Assembly (NCBI GenBank): GCA_034687125.1
Contig: JAQGBZ010000204.1
Coordinates: forward strand, 1-64,000
From: Neelides folsomi
Taxonomy: Eukaryota; Arthropoda; Collembola; Neelipleona; Neelidae
Direction: 5' to 3'
Length of the DNA stretch: 64,000 nucleotides
Shown here: positions 36,101 to 47,168 of the stretch, piece by piece
How positions within the stretch are numbered: position 1 is the stretch's first letter
Layout of the letters: every line of letters begins with the position of its first letter
The notes under the pieces: model-generated
Database searches by the model: none
Seen by the model: the letters and a program-made list of their open reading frames with translations, nothing else
What the model was told of the DNA's origin: nothing
Program-made: the position numbers and the translations under genes

Positions 36101-38311
36101 TTAACATGACAATTTATTATTTATAGTCCAATGAGATAAACAGAGCAAATAGGAGGATTATAAATTTTAAATTCTGTAGCGTTTAAAGCTAAGATTACAA
36201 GATTAGGTTTTATATGCCGCAAGAGTGCCTGGCATTATGCGGAGTTTTGAAAGGGATAAAAAATGTATGTGAAGGCCGTTGATAGTGATAATGGAATAAT
36301 GGATTATAGGTATTCAATAAGAGATCAATAAGGATGGTCGTGGAATGTAAATAAGAAACAGTGTTTGGGGCAAAGGCCCGTTTCCCTTTTCCCACCCCGT
36401 GAAAAGAGAAAAGGGAAAGGATCGATAGACCTGCACGTGTCCGAAGAATTTCCACACGTGTACCAAACACCCGTGCGAAATCCATTACAGTTCCAATATG
36501 CTTCCATAGTTTCATGTGAACCACAGTGAAAATGATCCACTTCACAAAATTCACAATCCCATTTGTAAATGTCCAACTCAAGAACTCCGCACAGTTATTA
36601 AGCATTAATGCATACAAATCGCTATAATATCATTAGAGTATCATTATAGAGAGTGGGGATCATGTAATTTACAGAATATCCAGAATGTCTCTACGCATTT
36701 TCCAAGGTTCCACTCATGGAAATTATGAAAGATATAAGCGAGCTCATTAATTCACACAGGGAAATCGAAACCTTCAAGAGTGAAATTCAACCAATTTTTC
36801 ATCACCTCGTAAAATTGAAGTAGCGAAATTCGCACTTTTACTTCTCATCCAATTCTATTGTTAGTTATCGATTGAATCAGGTCGCTATACGTTAAATCTA
36901 TTGAAAAACATTGTCATGTTTTTTAAACTATTTATGAATTATTATCAAATATTATACAAGTACCAAATAAGTTGTAGCTATGTAATATGCATATTAGTAG
37001 AGTCAACTCAATGACTCTTTAAAATATCCAATTACAATTGAACATAAATATAGCATGAAGTTTACGATGCTCAACTTATCTAAATTGTGTAGTGTACTCA
37101 TATACAATAAATATGTAGTACAATTGGTATTGATTTGAATTTCTGTAATTATGATAGTCTTTGAGTAAATTCTGCTAAACTTTTCACACGAAAGACATTA
37201 AATATAAGAATTGTGTATATTGGAATATAGTATACGATAACGTGTTTTATTAATAAATGGTTTCACAAATCTAGAATTACAAAGTATTGGGCGTTGAGGG
37301 TAAAATGACATGTATGGAATAATGTAGAATGGCTTTTACAATGACCGTAATCAACACAGAGGTTGAATCTCAAAAGAGTTTGAAACGTGAGGAATGAAAG
37401 ATTGGCTTGATTTCGACTCCCAGGCCTTTCCGAACCTAACCTGTTATTTCTATTGCCAAAACTCGTATGTCACGTTTTGCAAAGGTGGAGGTTCAACACG
37501 GACATGATGTAGGTGTAGATTGAGCCTATTTAGATATAGATATACACCCAACTCCCCGTCTACTCAGATTTTGAGAGATGTGGGGAATGAAAGACCCAAA
37601 TGCTCCTCGCCCTATTTCGAATAATGAAGAAGGGAAAATTATCAAAATTTTCATGTTCCAAAAAGGAGGTTCCTCAACACGGGAATTTTCTTGCCGCCTG
37701 GTTCTAATATTGACAGAAAACATCTCGCACTCAATAAACAAAAAAGTAGTTCAGTCAGCTCAATAAAAAATCCCTCTAGACATTTCTTTTATGGTGTTTT
37801 CTATCATTCTCCTTTTTGTTCATTTTTTAAAGGAATAAAAGATTCTTAAAGAAATAAGAAAATTGAAAATTAATAAATATTTTCATCACACTCAGACCAT
37901 AAATTCATTCAAACTATTAGCACAGAACTATAATACTGATACATGCATGGATTGAAAATCATAAATTTCATTAATAATAAATAAACCATAAAGTTGATTA
38001 ATTCTTCAATGGAACCTATCAAATCCAATTCAATATTAAAAAATTATATAATAATACTCCGTTCCATTATTCATAAGCCTTTACATAAATAAATAACATT
38101 TTAATTGTGGTAAAAATCATTTTTAAAAATACCGGATTGTAAATAAAAAAATAATTTTATTAAATAAAAAAATTAACTTTTACCTATCAAATGGTGAATC
38201 GGATGAAGTCTGAGGTCCCGGAGAATTGAATTGGTCTTCTTCCCACAACTTCTTCGTCCCTACTTCCAATGTCTTGACGAGGGGGATTTGCGACCGAGCT
38301 GTCTGTTCCAT
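30110..38311 (-). CDS. Clockwork orange (cwo), bHLH-Orange clock repressor
   Basis: Transcriptional repressor that binds CACGTG E-boxes in the circadian loop. Exons 38311-38184, 34367-34292, 32102-31913, 31822-31631, 31535-31250 and 31031-30110 join in frame to 597 residues. The start is the only in-frame ATG in exon 1 ([10 protein letters not shown]). The bHLH begins exactly at exon 3: [17 protein letters not shown], then [20 protein letters not shown]. The Orange domain follows in exon 4 ([16 protein letters not shown]) and runs into exon 5 ([12 protein letters not shown]). A later conserved-looking block, [18 protein letters not shown], sits near the middle of the last exon. The hexapeptide NLNNMS is repeated three times near the C-terminus. 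Intron 1 is 3.8 kb and contains E-boxes, fitting self-regulation known for cwo. Exon 1 is the least certain part. Confidence 0.93.
32103..34291 (-). other. cwo intron 2
   Basis: AT-rich intron of 2.2 kb containing one CACGTG at 32950-32955. Short open frames on both strands resemble nothing known. Confidence 0.6.
32950..32955. promoter_or_regulatory. CACGTG E-box in cwo intron 2
   Basis: Perfect palindromic E-box, the core site bound by CLK/CYC and by cwo itself. Confidence 0.4.
35073..35078. promoter_or_regulatory. CACGTG E-box in cwo intron 1
   Basis: Perfect CACGTG within GACACGTGTGAGG. Part of a local cluster of six in the cwo region. Confidence 0.4.
36434..36460. promoter_or_regulatory. 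Tandem pair of CACGTG E-boxes in cwo intron 1
   Basis: CACGTG at 36434-36439 and again at 36455-36460, starts 21 bases apart, about two helical turns, so both sites face the same side of the DNA. They lie in a GC-richer patch of intron 1. Closely spaced E-boxes are known CLK/CYC targets in fly clock genes; function here is inference. Confidence 0.5.
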
Positions 38312-38763
38312 TCGGACTTTAACTGTTTCGTCCCCGTTGGGTCCGCATTTTAGTTGGAGACTGACAGTTGGAGTGCCAAGGCTCGAGCATTCATCTCTTT
38401 CTTGGCCGACCTCGACTGGTTGGAATATCAACAGAAGAACGGGACGAACCTCCGCGCAGAAACACGAGCTACACAAGGTCTCATTCACCCAGCCTCGATT
38501 TCACTCCAAATCAACACCACAAACGCCAGAACTAAAAGCTTCCTCTCACTACGTTTGCAGTATACTTTTGCACACAAGACTCGCTCGGCTACATGAAGTT
38601 TGGTGAGTTTGGTCCATAACCAACTTCACTTTTAGAACCAAATCGTGCGAATAAAGGCAGCTTTTATTTACACAATTCGTCCACATGTACTTTTATGTTT
38701 CGTATTCGAAACAAACGTTTGATGCTGCCTGTTTATTTAGGATACTTTTGGGAATAAAAATCA

Positions 38764-38802
38764 CACGTGCTAACATGCGTGACGTTTATTTTATAACACG
38801 TG
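38764..38802. promoter_or_regulatory. Pair of E-boxes upstream of cwo
   Basis: CACGTG at 38764-38769 and 38797-38802, about 450-490 bases upstream of the proposed cwo start codon on the minus strand. The second sits in the palindrome AACACGTGTT. Consistent with a clock-controlled promoter. Confidence 0.5.
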
Positions 38803-38972
38803 TTACGGAAAGAAACTATATATTTATTATGGAATTTAATCAAAATTGTAAAAAAAATCAACGTAAAAATTTATTTTGGATAGATGGGAGATGGGAAAAA
38901 TACTTCAATTTAAAACATTCAATAGTTTGCAAAGCTTTAGTTTATTTGCATTTATAACAATGAAATAGTATT

Positions 38973-39083
38973 TACTCTCGTTGGAAAGTTGAAATCCCGC
39001 TTTTTTTCTTCTATTTAAATTTGTATCTAACCAGCGCTCTAACAAAAGGCGGGATTTCAACTTTCACTTTTCCTACGAGAGTA
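38973..39083. mobile_element. Palindromic MITE (111 bp) upstream of cwo
   Basis: Left arm TACTCTCGTTGGAAAGTTGA continuing AATCCCGC, right arm the complement (GCGGGATTTCAACTTTCAC then ACGAGAGTA) with a small insertion. The centre is AT-rich. It can fold into a single long hairpin and lies about 170 bp upstream of the promoter E-box pair. No coding capacity. Confidence 0.8.
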
Positions 39084-39394
39084 CCTGTAGAGTACCAATA
39101 ATTATGAAATGTAAACATAAATAAAAATATTCTTCTAAAACTGAACATGTATTTGTAATTTGTATAACCAATAAATTGGGCAATAATGACTTCTATTTTA
39201 TGGTATAATAAATTGTGTTCATATGTAACGCGAATGTCAGGACGTCTAGTCTCGGGAAGCTTTTATGACAATTTGAGAATTAACCTGAGAGAAAATAATT
39301 ATATTGTAGATATAAAGAAATCTGCATATGAGTATCATATTATGAAATAAGTATGAGGTTTGGCGGAAATAAAGCAACTTTCAAAAAGCAACTT

Positions 39395-39790
39395 TTTATT
39401 TCTTTGCTTCGTTAATATTTTGCTCGATACTATTAAAAAAATGTTAAAAATTTAACCTTGCTTGATTAATATATTGCCTGATACTAAAATTTAAGCTTGC
39501 TTGGTTAGTATTTTGCCCGATACTAGTATTAAAAATTTAACCTTGCTTGGTTAATATTTTGCCCGAAAATAGAAGAATTAATCTTTGATTCGTAAATATT
39601 TTGTTAAATACTGTTCAAAATTATTCTTTTTCGTTAATATTTTGTTCGATACTATACAAAATTATTCTTAGCTTCGTTAATATTTTGTTCTATACTATAC
39701 ACAAGTATTCTTTGCTTAGTTAATATTTTGTTCTAAACTACACAAAAGTATTCTTTGCTCCTTAAATTTTTTTTCATACGATATTGGACT
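39395..39790 (+). repeat. Tandem array, about nine copies of a 39-56 bp unit
   Basis: Consensus roughly CTTTGCTTCGTTAATATTTT then GTTCGATACTATACAAAATTAT, with copies beginning near 39398, 39454, 39493, 39543, 39584, 39627, 39669, 39712 and 39755. Copies toward the right are more alike than those on the left, suggesting recent growth at that end. It lies directly before a LINE ORF1-like remnant. Confidence 0.85.
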
Positions 39791-40028
39791 GATTTTGTTC
39801 AATACAGTCTCTGTCCAGCCACCGAGAAGCGTACATCTTTTTCTCGCCCTCCTCAAAAAAGGTCTAATAATCTATAAATAGAGATATATCACTATTTTTG
39901 TGCTTTTTCTAAGAAAATGTATAATTTAAATCCTCAAATCCTGTAAAAGGTACTCTTTTTGGTCGTTAAATTGCTATTTTTATGAAATATTTCCTGGAAC
40001 TTATAATTGTGGTGGGCTGTTACTCAAA

Positions 40029-40716
40029 GTGAAAAACCGTTTAAAAATATTGTATTTGAGCTTTGCTTTATTTAATAGCAAACAGCTAAAACAAGTCAGT
40101 GATTATATTATGCCAAAAGTGCTTGAATATGTTGACACAAAATTAAATAATCTTCAATCGTCTTTAAATTCAAATAACACTGAAATTAAACAAATGATCA
40201 AAAACTCTCTGAAACTTGTGGAGGATATTCCACCCAAGTTATTAAAACATCAAGAAAAACTCTCGGATTCTATAAATGATTGCCTAAAATTCAATAAATT
40301 CCAATAAATTTTGTGCATCTTCAAATCATGATATCCAAACTAACTTACCAGAGTCTTAACTCCAAACAGAATTTCTACCAAAAAATCTAAATCAAAAACA
40401 AATAATCAACATCATAAATAAGCAAAATGAAAAACCAAGAATTAAAGAAAACACCAACATAAAAAAAACCTTCTCGTCACTCATCCCAAACTTCAATCAT
40501 CCTAAACATCTCATAATTCATAAAAGAATCGGAAAAACTCCTGTCGCAAACTCAACCATCTCAAGACCGATTCGCATAAAATTCGCAATTCCCGAAGTTC
40601 AGTCAGTGTATAAACAATTATGTCGAAAATATAAAATCTCAAACTCCTCTCCTCCATCAAACTTCAACAAAAGGAATGGAAAGAAAAAATGGGATTTACT
40701 AAAATCAATAACATGA
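40029..40716 (+). mobile_element. LINE (non-LTR retrotransposon) ORF1-like remnant
   Basis: Two plus-strand stretches in different frames resemble the nucleic-acid-binding first protein of LINEs. The first, from 40029, is a helical Lys/Leu-rich segment (MPKVLEYVDTKLNNLQSS, IKQMIKNSLKLVED) like an ORF1 coiled coil. The second, about 40460-40716, reads RIGKTPVANSTISRPIRIKF then AIPEVQSVYKQLCRKYK, like the ORF1 C-terminal region with its RPIRIKF motif. The two are separated by stops, so the copy is broken. No reverse transcriptase was found downstream; the element is truncated at its 3' side. Family uncertain. Confidence 0.5.
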
Positions 40717-40953
40717 ATTAAAATAACATGGAGAAATCTCCATAACCACCGACAGCTAATTACTACAAAACTTTTGTGTTAATCTAAACAATCATATTAT
40801 ACTACCAATCTATCTAATTTACCTCTACTAAACTTATTGCCATTAATATACGCTAATTATAATTTACTTAGAATCATGTAAACTATTTTTAATTATTGTA
40901 TATTTCACAAACAGATTTAATTTAAACTATTAAAAAAACAATATTGTAAACTC

Positions 40954-41220
40954 TTATTTTATATATCCAACACATTTCCACAATTCAGATGAGACCATTC
41001 CGATTGCTTCTTTACTTAAATTTAAAATACCTTGAATATTGTTTCCTTTATTGTGAGTAGCAATGTAACGTTTGACAAATGACCAAATTAATTCCATTGG
41101 GCTCAATTCACAATGAGCAACGGGAAGCCATAAGATTTTTACATCTTTTCCAGATTCTTCAATTGCTTGATCCACAAGGTATTGTGGTGTTACGGGCTTT
41201 TCTTTACCAAGTTGAATCAA
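40954..41220 (-). mobile_element. Tc1/mariner-like DDE transposase C-terminal fragment
   Basis: An open minus-strand frame of 88 codons contains LPVAHCELSPMELIWSFVKR, the typical end of the DDE domain (proline, HCxLxPxE, IW, K) with the catalytic glutamate in PMELIW. The upstream part of a transposase with its two aspartates is missing, so this is a remnant of a DNA transposon. An inverted repeat starts five bases upstream of it, at 41225. Confidence 0.75.
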
Positions 41221-41224
41221 GTTG

Positions 41225-41306
41225 TTATTTTATATTAGGATAAGTTAGGTTAGTTAAGGAATTATAAATTGTCGTAATCAAACTAACCTAACCTACTCTA
41301 AAATAA
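41225..41306. repeat. Inverted repeat next to transposase fragment
   Basis: Arms TTATTTTA and TTAGGTTAGTT on the left recur as AACTAACCTAA and TAAAATAA on the right, around a 24-base loop. The arms hold TTAGG words like the arthropod telomere unit, but only two in a row. It could be the terminal repeat of the transposon or a small separate MITE. Confidence 0.6.
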
Positions 41307-42214
41307 GCGTTGAAACTGACGGCAATTGCCGGCGAAGGCAGTTGCCTAAATTTGCCTCAAATCTCGGCCGGAATACGGAAAGTCAGCCTATCCATATATA
41401 CAGATCACATACAATTCCTTACTCGAAGTAATATTTACCCTAATTAGCTTAATTTAGTATGCCATTAACTTGCAATTTGCATGTTCCACCTTCCACTTTC
41501 ATATAAACATGCGAAGTGCAAATACTTAATTAAGCTTTTATCTATTTAATATCCTCAAAAATTTAATGATATTTTGCCTAAATGTCCAAATGGAATATTA
41601 TACGTGTGGACAATAATAATGATAATGATATAAAGTCTGAAATGATAAAATAAATAAAAAATAGTAGTGATTAGCGATTTATTTGTTCAAATAATTATTA
41701 GGTATATGTCGCTGTGCAACTATAAATTCATGCTTTATATTTTTTAGCATTATGATACATTTTATATTTGATTAATAATGAATCTTATTATCAGATCAGT
41801 TTTATCTTATTATCAGTTTTTTAATAAAATATTAAAACTAAATTATATTTATTAAACTACTTATATAAGTATTATTTGTATTATGCATATTGTAATATAT
41901 AAATGCAAATAATAAATTCGCATACATAGATATATATGATAATTTGTATTTTATTCTAAATATCGTTTATTTATAAATGTAAAAATGGTACTTTAAACAA
42001 TAACTTATTCATAATTTTACAAATAATCAATTAATTATGGGGTAATTATTTAATTTTAATTTTTTTTAAATATTAAAATTAATATAAAATTTTTATAATA
42101 TATAAATTAAAAAGTAACTACCTAATGCAAACATTTTAATTAAAACATTCAATCATTAGACTTAATTAACCAAACCAAATCAACTGAACATTTTGAGCCA
42201 ATAACACCGGTAAT
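41307..42214. other. AT-rich spacer in repeat block
   Basis: No gene. Very AT-rich from about 41500, rising again in GC where the minisatellite starts. Confidence 0.5.
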
Positions 42215-42875
42215 TAGTACGTCGGGTCGAGCATCAGGTTAGGAATTGTATGATTTGCATCTATAAAAATGAGGTATTTCGAAATTAAAAGTTAATTTCA
42301 TACTAAAGTAAGCCCATCCGGGTAATTATAGTACGTCGGGTGCGATATTGTATATAAACTATACAAATGGGGGATTTAGGGATTTTTAAGTCAATGGCAG
42401 ACTAATAAGTACCAATTCGGGTAAATAGTACGTCGGGTGAGAAATTGTATGTAAGGGATATATAGGGGATAGATGCAATAAGTTAATGACAGACTAAAGT
42501 AAGTCCGTTCGGGTAATTAGGGCGTCGTGTCGATCGGGTGAGATTTTGTATGTAAACTATATAAATGGGGAATTTAGCGCTTTTTAAGTTAATAGCAGAC
42601 TAAAAAGAGCCAATTCGGGTAAATAGTCGTCGGGTGAGGAATTGCATGTAAGGTATAGGAAGGGGAAACTTGGAATTTATAAGTTAATGGGAGGTTAAAG
42701 CAAGCCAATTCGGTTAAATAGTACATCGGGTCTTGGGTATCGGCTTATTAGTACGTCGGGTCATTGGCTAAATGGAAGATAAGATAGGCCATGTAATGTA
42801 TTTCGTCGGGTATCGGGTAATTAGCACATCGGGTATTCGGCCAAATAGTTCATCGGGTATCGGGTAACTAACGTC
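42215..42875. repeat. Composite minisatellite, about 100-bp unit decaying into short units
   Basis: About five diverged copies of a roughly 90-130 bp unit. Each starts GGGTAAATAGTACGTCGGGT, passes GAGAAATTGTATGTAAACTA and ends near GCAGACTAAAGTAAGCCAAT. From about 42715 the array changes to a short form in which the core (AGTACATCGGGTATCGGGTAA) repeats every 20-45 bp. It stands out by its CpG-containing CGTCGGGT core in very AT-rich surroundings. Confidence 0.85.
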
Positions 42876-43311
42876 ATTGGAGAGAGATAAACCTTGAATT
42901 TTTGTTCGTGCTTCTATTAATTATTTATTTAGATTGCCAATTATTAATTCTGCTTGAGGACCTAAAGGTAAATGCTTTCTTTTTATACTAGTTATGTTTA
43001 ACATATTTAATAGGAGACATTAATCACAAATTAAGACAATGGGCAAAGTTTAAATAAATGAATGAATTTGTTATTTATTGGTGGGAAGTTTAAATTTCGA
43101 ACAAACGGAAGGGCAATCTGTGAATTTATAATGAGCATTTACTGGCACTATGGGAAATGTGCGGGAATTCAAGAGCTAACTTTTATACGACAATACTTAA
43201 AATATGTTATTGTAACTAGGCTATTTTTTTGTAAGGCCAATTTTTATTGGGTAAATTGTGGCCAAATGTAATCTCTTAAAATTTTCTTGAAATAAATATA
43301 TTATTATTATA

Positions 43312-43440
43312 CAAAATTAATCTTTGCTTTGTTAATATTTTGTTCGATACTATACAAAATTACTGAATTGAATTAATCGTTTATTCCATAATATATTGTA
43401 TGGACGATACTATTGAAAATAACCTTCGATTTGTTTGAAA
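43312..43440 (+). repeat. Distal copies of the 39.4-kb tandem unit
   Basis: CTTTGCTTTGTTAATATTTTG and then TTCGATACTATACAAAATTA match the unit of the array at 39395-39790; a more diverged copy follows (GGACGATACTATTGAAAATAA). The same repeat therefore flanks a 3.5-kb block that contains all the transposon remnants and the minisatellite. Confidence 0.7.
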
Positions 43441-43783
43441 ATAACCTTTATATTAATATAAATTGATTTTTTTACAATTTTGATTAAATTCCATAATATT
43501 AGTATGAGGTTAGATAAGTGGCCTTATTGATGCTTTCTTAATTTGAACTTGTTTATAAATTATTTTATTCCAAATATACAAGTGAAATATTTCTCAGAAT
43601 GTACTCATATTAAGATTTAGAAATTGATATTAATTATACAATGAGTTATAAAAATGATTATCTGCTTATTTAAAATTAAAGTTTCCCAAATAAAATAAAT
43701 AGTCAATTAAAGCATATTTTTGCTGTATTTGGATACTTCGATTTTATTTTTTCTATGTTCGTTAACAAAGAGGATGGTTTCGT

Positions 43784-46072
43784 TTACTTATTTTTCTTTT
43801 TCTTCTCTTGAGCTTTGTTGGAATTTGTATTCCATTCAGGTCCAGAATTGAATAACAGGGCTTTAAAAATGATGAAAGCAGTGAAGCAAATCAATCCGAT
43901 CGACTGTAAATATAAAATCAATATAAAACATTAATTATTGCACTATTAGTATACCGTGAAAATTATAGATTCTCTCTTTAAAAAATTATCATATAATTAA
44001 AGTAATTATTGTGTAACCTGAATGTATTCGGCTCTGTTTTCATATGGAATTCCGCAAATTGTATACCATTCTGAATAAATTTTCGGAGTTTTGTTCAAAC
44101 ATTTAAAGTCAAAATATCCTTCATCATAATCTTTTGCACATAAATACTTTCTCCTCTTGGATGCCTATAATATGTCAGTATAAAGACATTTTATTATAAA
44201 CTGGAATTATATTTATCATCATAATTATAGAAAACTTAAATGGAGCTTTTTGATAATTTTTTAACATTTAAATATATTTTAAATTCCATACTTCACCAGT
44301 GATGAGAGTAAATGCAGTCTTCATTTCCACCCATTCGTCACAAGGGCCAATTTTCTCGTGGAGCCCAACGGAAATTTCGTTCTCTGGATTTCCATATAAG
44401 GCCATTCCAAAGTATAGGGAATAATGAACAATGAGTCCGATGACCAATTCATTGATGTAATAACCCTTTTCATTATCTAAAAGAGAAGCAAAAAATTAAA
44501 ATAATTACACTGGGTACATTGAGACTGGGAAATATAATTCAAACTTCTTCAATTTTCACTTGGTAAAATAAGTTATTCAATTTTTTTTTATTTAAACATT
44601 TATTTAAACAATGTTGCATTTTAATATTAATTAGGTTCCTGACAGTCTATGAATTATTATTAACTATTTTTATTCATTTAGTTTTATTTAGTTTTGAATT
44701 TAAACTTATAATTTAAAATACCCTTTTCGGGGCGACATCCCCTGATCGGTTGTCGATCACTTCTCCAAGCTGTAAGGAAAAAGATAAGGGCCAACGTAAT
44801 GACACAATTTTCCGTATGAACTCCAAAGTAGTCGTGAAGTGGATGGTAAAGCGGAAGGAATTGCAAAACGCCTCCTGGCATTCCGCAAACTGCAGTGAGA
44901 ACGGTGGCCAGCAACTCTCGGGATATTCTTTTGTCCGAAATCCATTTGTTTCCGCTTTCAGTCTCGCATAGAAGCCTTCGCCAGAAGTGGAACATAAACA
45001 CGAACGTGGCAGCAAATGTTGCATGGAAGTAGTAAGAAGTGAATGGAACCCAATAATGCCGATCGTAGATGTTTGGATCTGTGTCGTGCCAAGTCCAATG
45101 GACAAACTTCACAGCCATGATATCATAAGGCAAATCAATGAGGACAACAGTGAGGCCGGTAGCCATTGCTTCAGCGACTTTCCCTAAACGAAGACGAGAA
45201 ACGCAAGCTGTGGCGGTGTAAATAAATGTTGGATCTGAAAGCATAAGAGAGAAGCCATTGAATATTAAAATTATAATTTTATTAATACGAATTTATTGTG
45301 GAAAAATTAATTAATTATAACTTTTAGTTTAATTTAGTAGTATATTGTATATTTTATTTAAAATTTTATATACTGGATTTGAGTAATTTAATGGATTAAG
45401 ATTAAAAATCTAAAGCTTATTTTCTTACATAAAAATGGAATGTGGATAGGAAGTCTTCTCCCGAGCAAAACAATGGTTGTTTGCGAGTGCCAGAAATTGT
45501 TTATTTCTGGTGTCCAAAATGTTACGTTCTCGACAAACAACCCGTGAAGAATTGTGGCGAGCCATAGCCAACGAAATCGACCCCCGACTCTTTGGGCTAA
45601 ATGAAAAATGCAAGAATTAACTCTGAGATTCAATTACCCATTAGTTCGAGAAAGCTATTCATTAATCAGTGTAATAAAATACAATTTAGATTTAGATTTA
45701 ATGAGGTTGTTTAATGAGTTACAATTTAATTTTATCAAATTCCTTTAATTTCTTACAGTGGATGAAAGTGAGGAGGCCAAAAGTGAGAAATGTAATTTCA
45801 GACAAGAGATAAGTCGGCTGGGCCTTCCAAATTTCTCGAGGGTCGTTGATCTTGATAAGCCAATCTAAAACCTAATTCAAATATCCAAAAATCCAAAATG
45901 TTACATACTATTAAAAATCGTATTGAATTGTTAGACCCGTTTTCCTTAGTATAGTCTTTACTACGTTTATGTGGATTTATAATAATGGTTGAAATGATAA
46001 TTTATAACTTACACCATTGAATTTATAATCAGTAATTTCTTCTCCAAAGCCAAGTATCGTTGAGTTTGCCAT
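43784..46072 (-). CDS. Multi-pass membrane protein of unknown function (DUF7802-like?)
   Basis: I recognise no function. Exons 46072-46013, 45871-45757, 45596-45429, 45234-44722, 44476-44292, 44164-44018 and 43903-43784 join in frame to 435 residues. Several hydrophobic segments are visible: TYLLSEITFLTFGLLTFIH, a Trp-rich LWLATILHGLFVENVTFW, MATGLTVVLIDLPYDIMAV, the segment around FAATFVFMFHFWRR, VITLALIFFLTAW, LVIGLIVHYSLYFGMALYG and SIGLICFTAFIIFKALLF. The C-terminus ends KKKKNK, which fits a KKxx ER-retrieval signal. It reminds me of an uncharacterised invertebrate membrane family that I believe is listed as DUF7802, but I could not check. Acidic and aromatic residues within the central membrane spans suggest more than a scaffold role. 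Confidence 0.75.
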
Positions 46073-46284
46073 GTTGAGAAGAGGAAATGGGAATCCACAG
46101 AAGGAGACCACAACACTTCCTTAACTTTCCTCCTCTGTTTGTTCTAGGGAACGAATTAATAATAAAATTGAGTTTGAGTGTCAAATTGTATCTTAACCAG
46201 CACCTGTTTCAACTTCAATAGCACACAGATGTTTTCCAGTCAGAAGAGTGAGGAAAGATAAAAGTTCCAAGTTGGCCGTGTAAT

Positions 46285-46977
46285 GTCAACGTGGAATTAA
46301 AATAAAATTATATCTCTAGTTGGATATAATTTTATTTTTAATATCAGAAGTTCAAGTGGCTGCCTTAATACAACAATACAAGGCAATATAATTTAAGGTA
46401 TTCCACCTTATATTTTTTATTTTTGCTGACCGTTGCATTTTCATTCAGATCATTCATAAGCCATATGTATATTATGTATATCTAATGTCTAATGTATTAT
46501 GATATACACTAGATCTCTACTCTTGTCTCTACTCTACTATTTTATTTATATAGCACCAATTGCTAAACAGAGTTGGCATTTACTACTTATGCTTTAATAT
46601 AAGAATTTATATAAATAATTTATTCATTATGATTCCTTTCAATAAGTTTTATTTGAGTGCTTAAACTGTTTAACCACCGGATTTGTGACTCAAATAATTT
46701 ATATTGGTAAAAAGATTAAATAATGTGGTAAATAAACCATAATTACTACATAATCGTTTAGGTAGCTATCATTACTTTTTACTTATGTTTCATATGTGTA
46801 AATGTAAATCGTGGCAATAAAAAACATTGATGTTTTATGAAATTCAAATACAATTTAATTTGATATAAAATTAGTATTTTTTAAAAAAATCGAATTCATT
46901 TGTTATATTTTGCGAAAATATAACAAATGAAAAATAAGTATTAAAACAAAACTATACATTTTATTTAACTTTCAATA
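46285..46977. repeat. Duplicated spacer, copy A
   Basis: Matches copy B (47472-48124) in order: GTCAACGTGGAATTAAAAT, AGAAGTTCAAGTGGCTGCCT, AATACAAGGCAAT, TTGCTGACCGTTGCATTTTC and AGCACCAATTGCTAA all have diverged counterparts there at similar spacing. Copy A leads into the orphan P450 exon and copy B into the last exon of the intact P450, so the duplication included the 3' end of the gene. Confidence 0.7.
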
Positions 46978-47168
46978 TTACACACATACAATGTTATAAT
47001 TAACGATAGTTTCGATATGATTGACAATGATATAATTTTCGGGTTTCAAAACCCCAGATTTCTTCTTAAACCCCAACGGAATAACAGTTTTAGCACAAGG
47101 TTCAATAATAAAGTTTTCAGCCAGTTTAGCAATTGCCATTTTAACTTCAATGAGAGAAAATCTCATAC
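46978..47168 (-). pseudogene. Orphan last exon of a second cytochrome P450
   Basis: Behind an intact acceptor (TTTCCAG) this reads GMRFSLIEVKMAIAKLAENF, then IIEPCAKTVIPLGFKKKSGV, closely matching the last exon of the neighbouring P450 (GMRFALIEAKMAIAKFVENF). The last residues differ and the frame runs on longer before its stop. There are no heme-binding or other P450 exons upstream of it on the minus strand before the intact gene. DNA at 47297-47400 resembles the 5' flank of the intact gene (50152-50265), as expected if the body of a tandem copy was deleted. Confidence 0.8.

Larger units (their letters stand above)
34368..38183 (-). other. cwo intron 1 (3.8 kb)
   Basis: Long first intron with three CACGTG E-boxes (35073, 36434, 36455). 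A 135-codon minus-strand open frame at 36210-36617 overlaps the E-box pair and is probably chance. No repeat family was recognised. Confidence 0.6.

Noticed and set aside
36210-36617. 135-codon minus-strand open frame in cwo intron 1
   Set aside because: No known domain and no matching splice sites; overlaps the E-box pair, which is a simpler explanation for the GC-richer patch.
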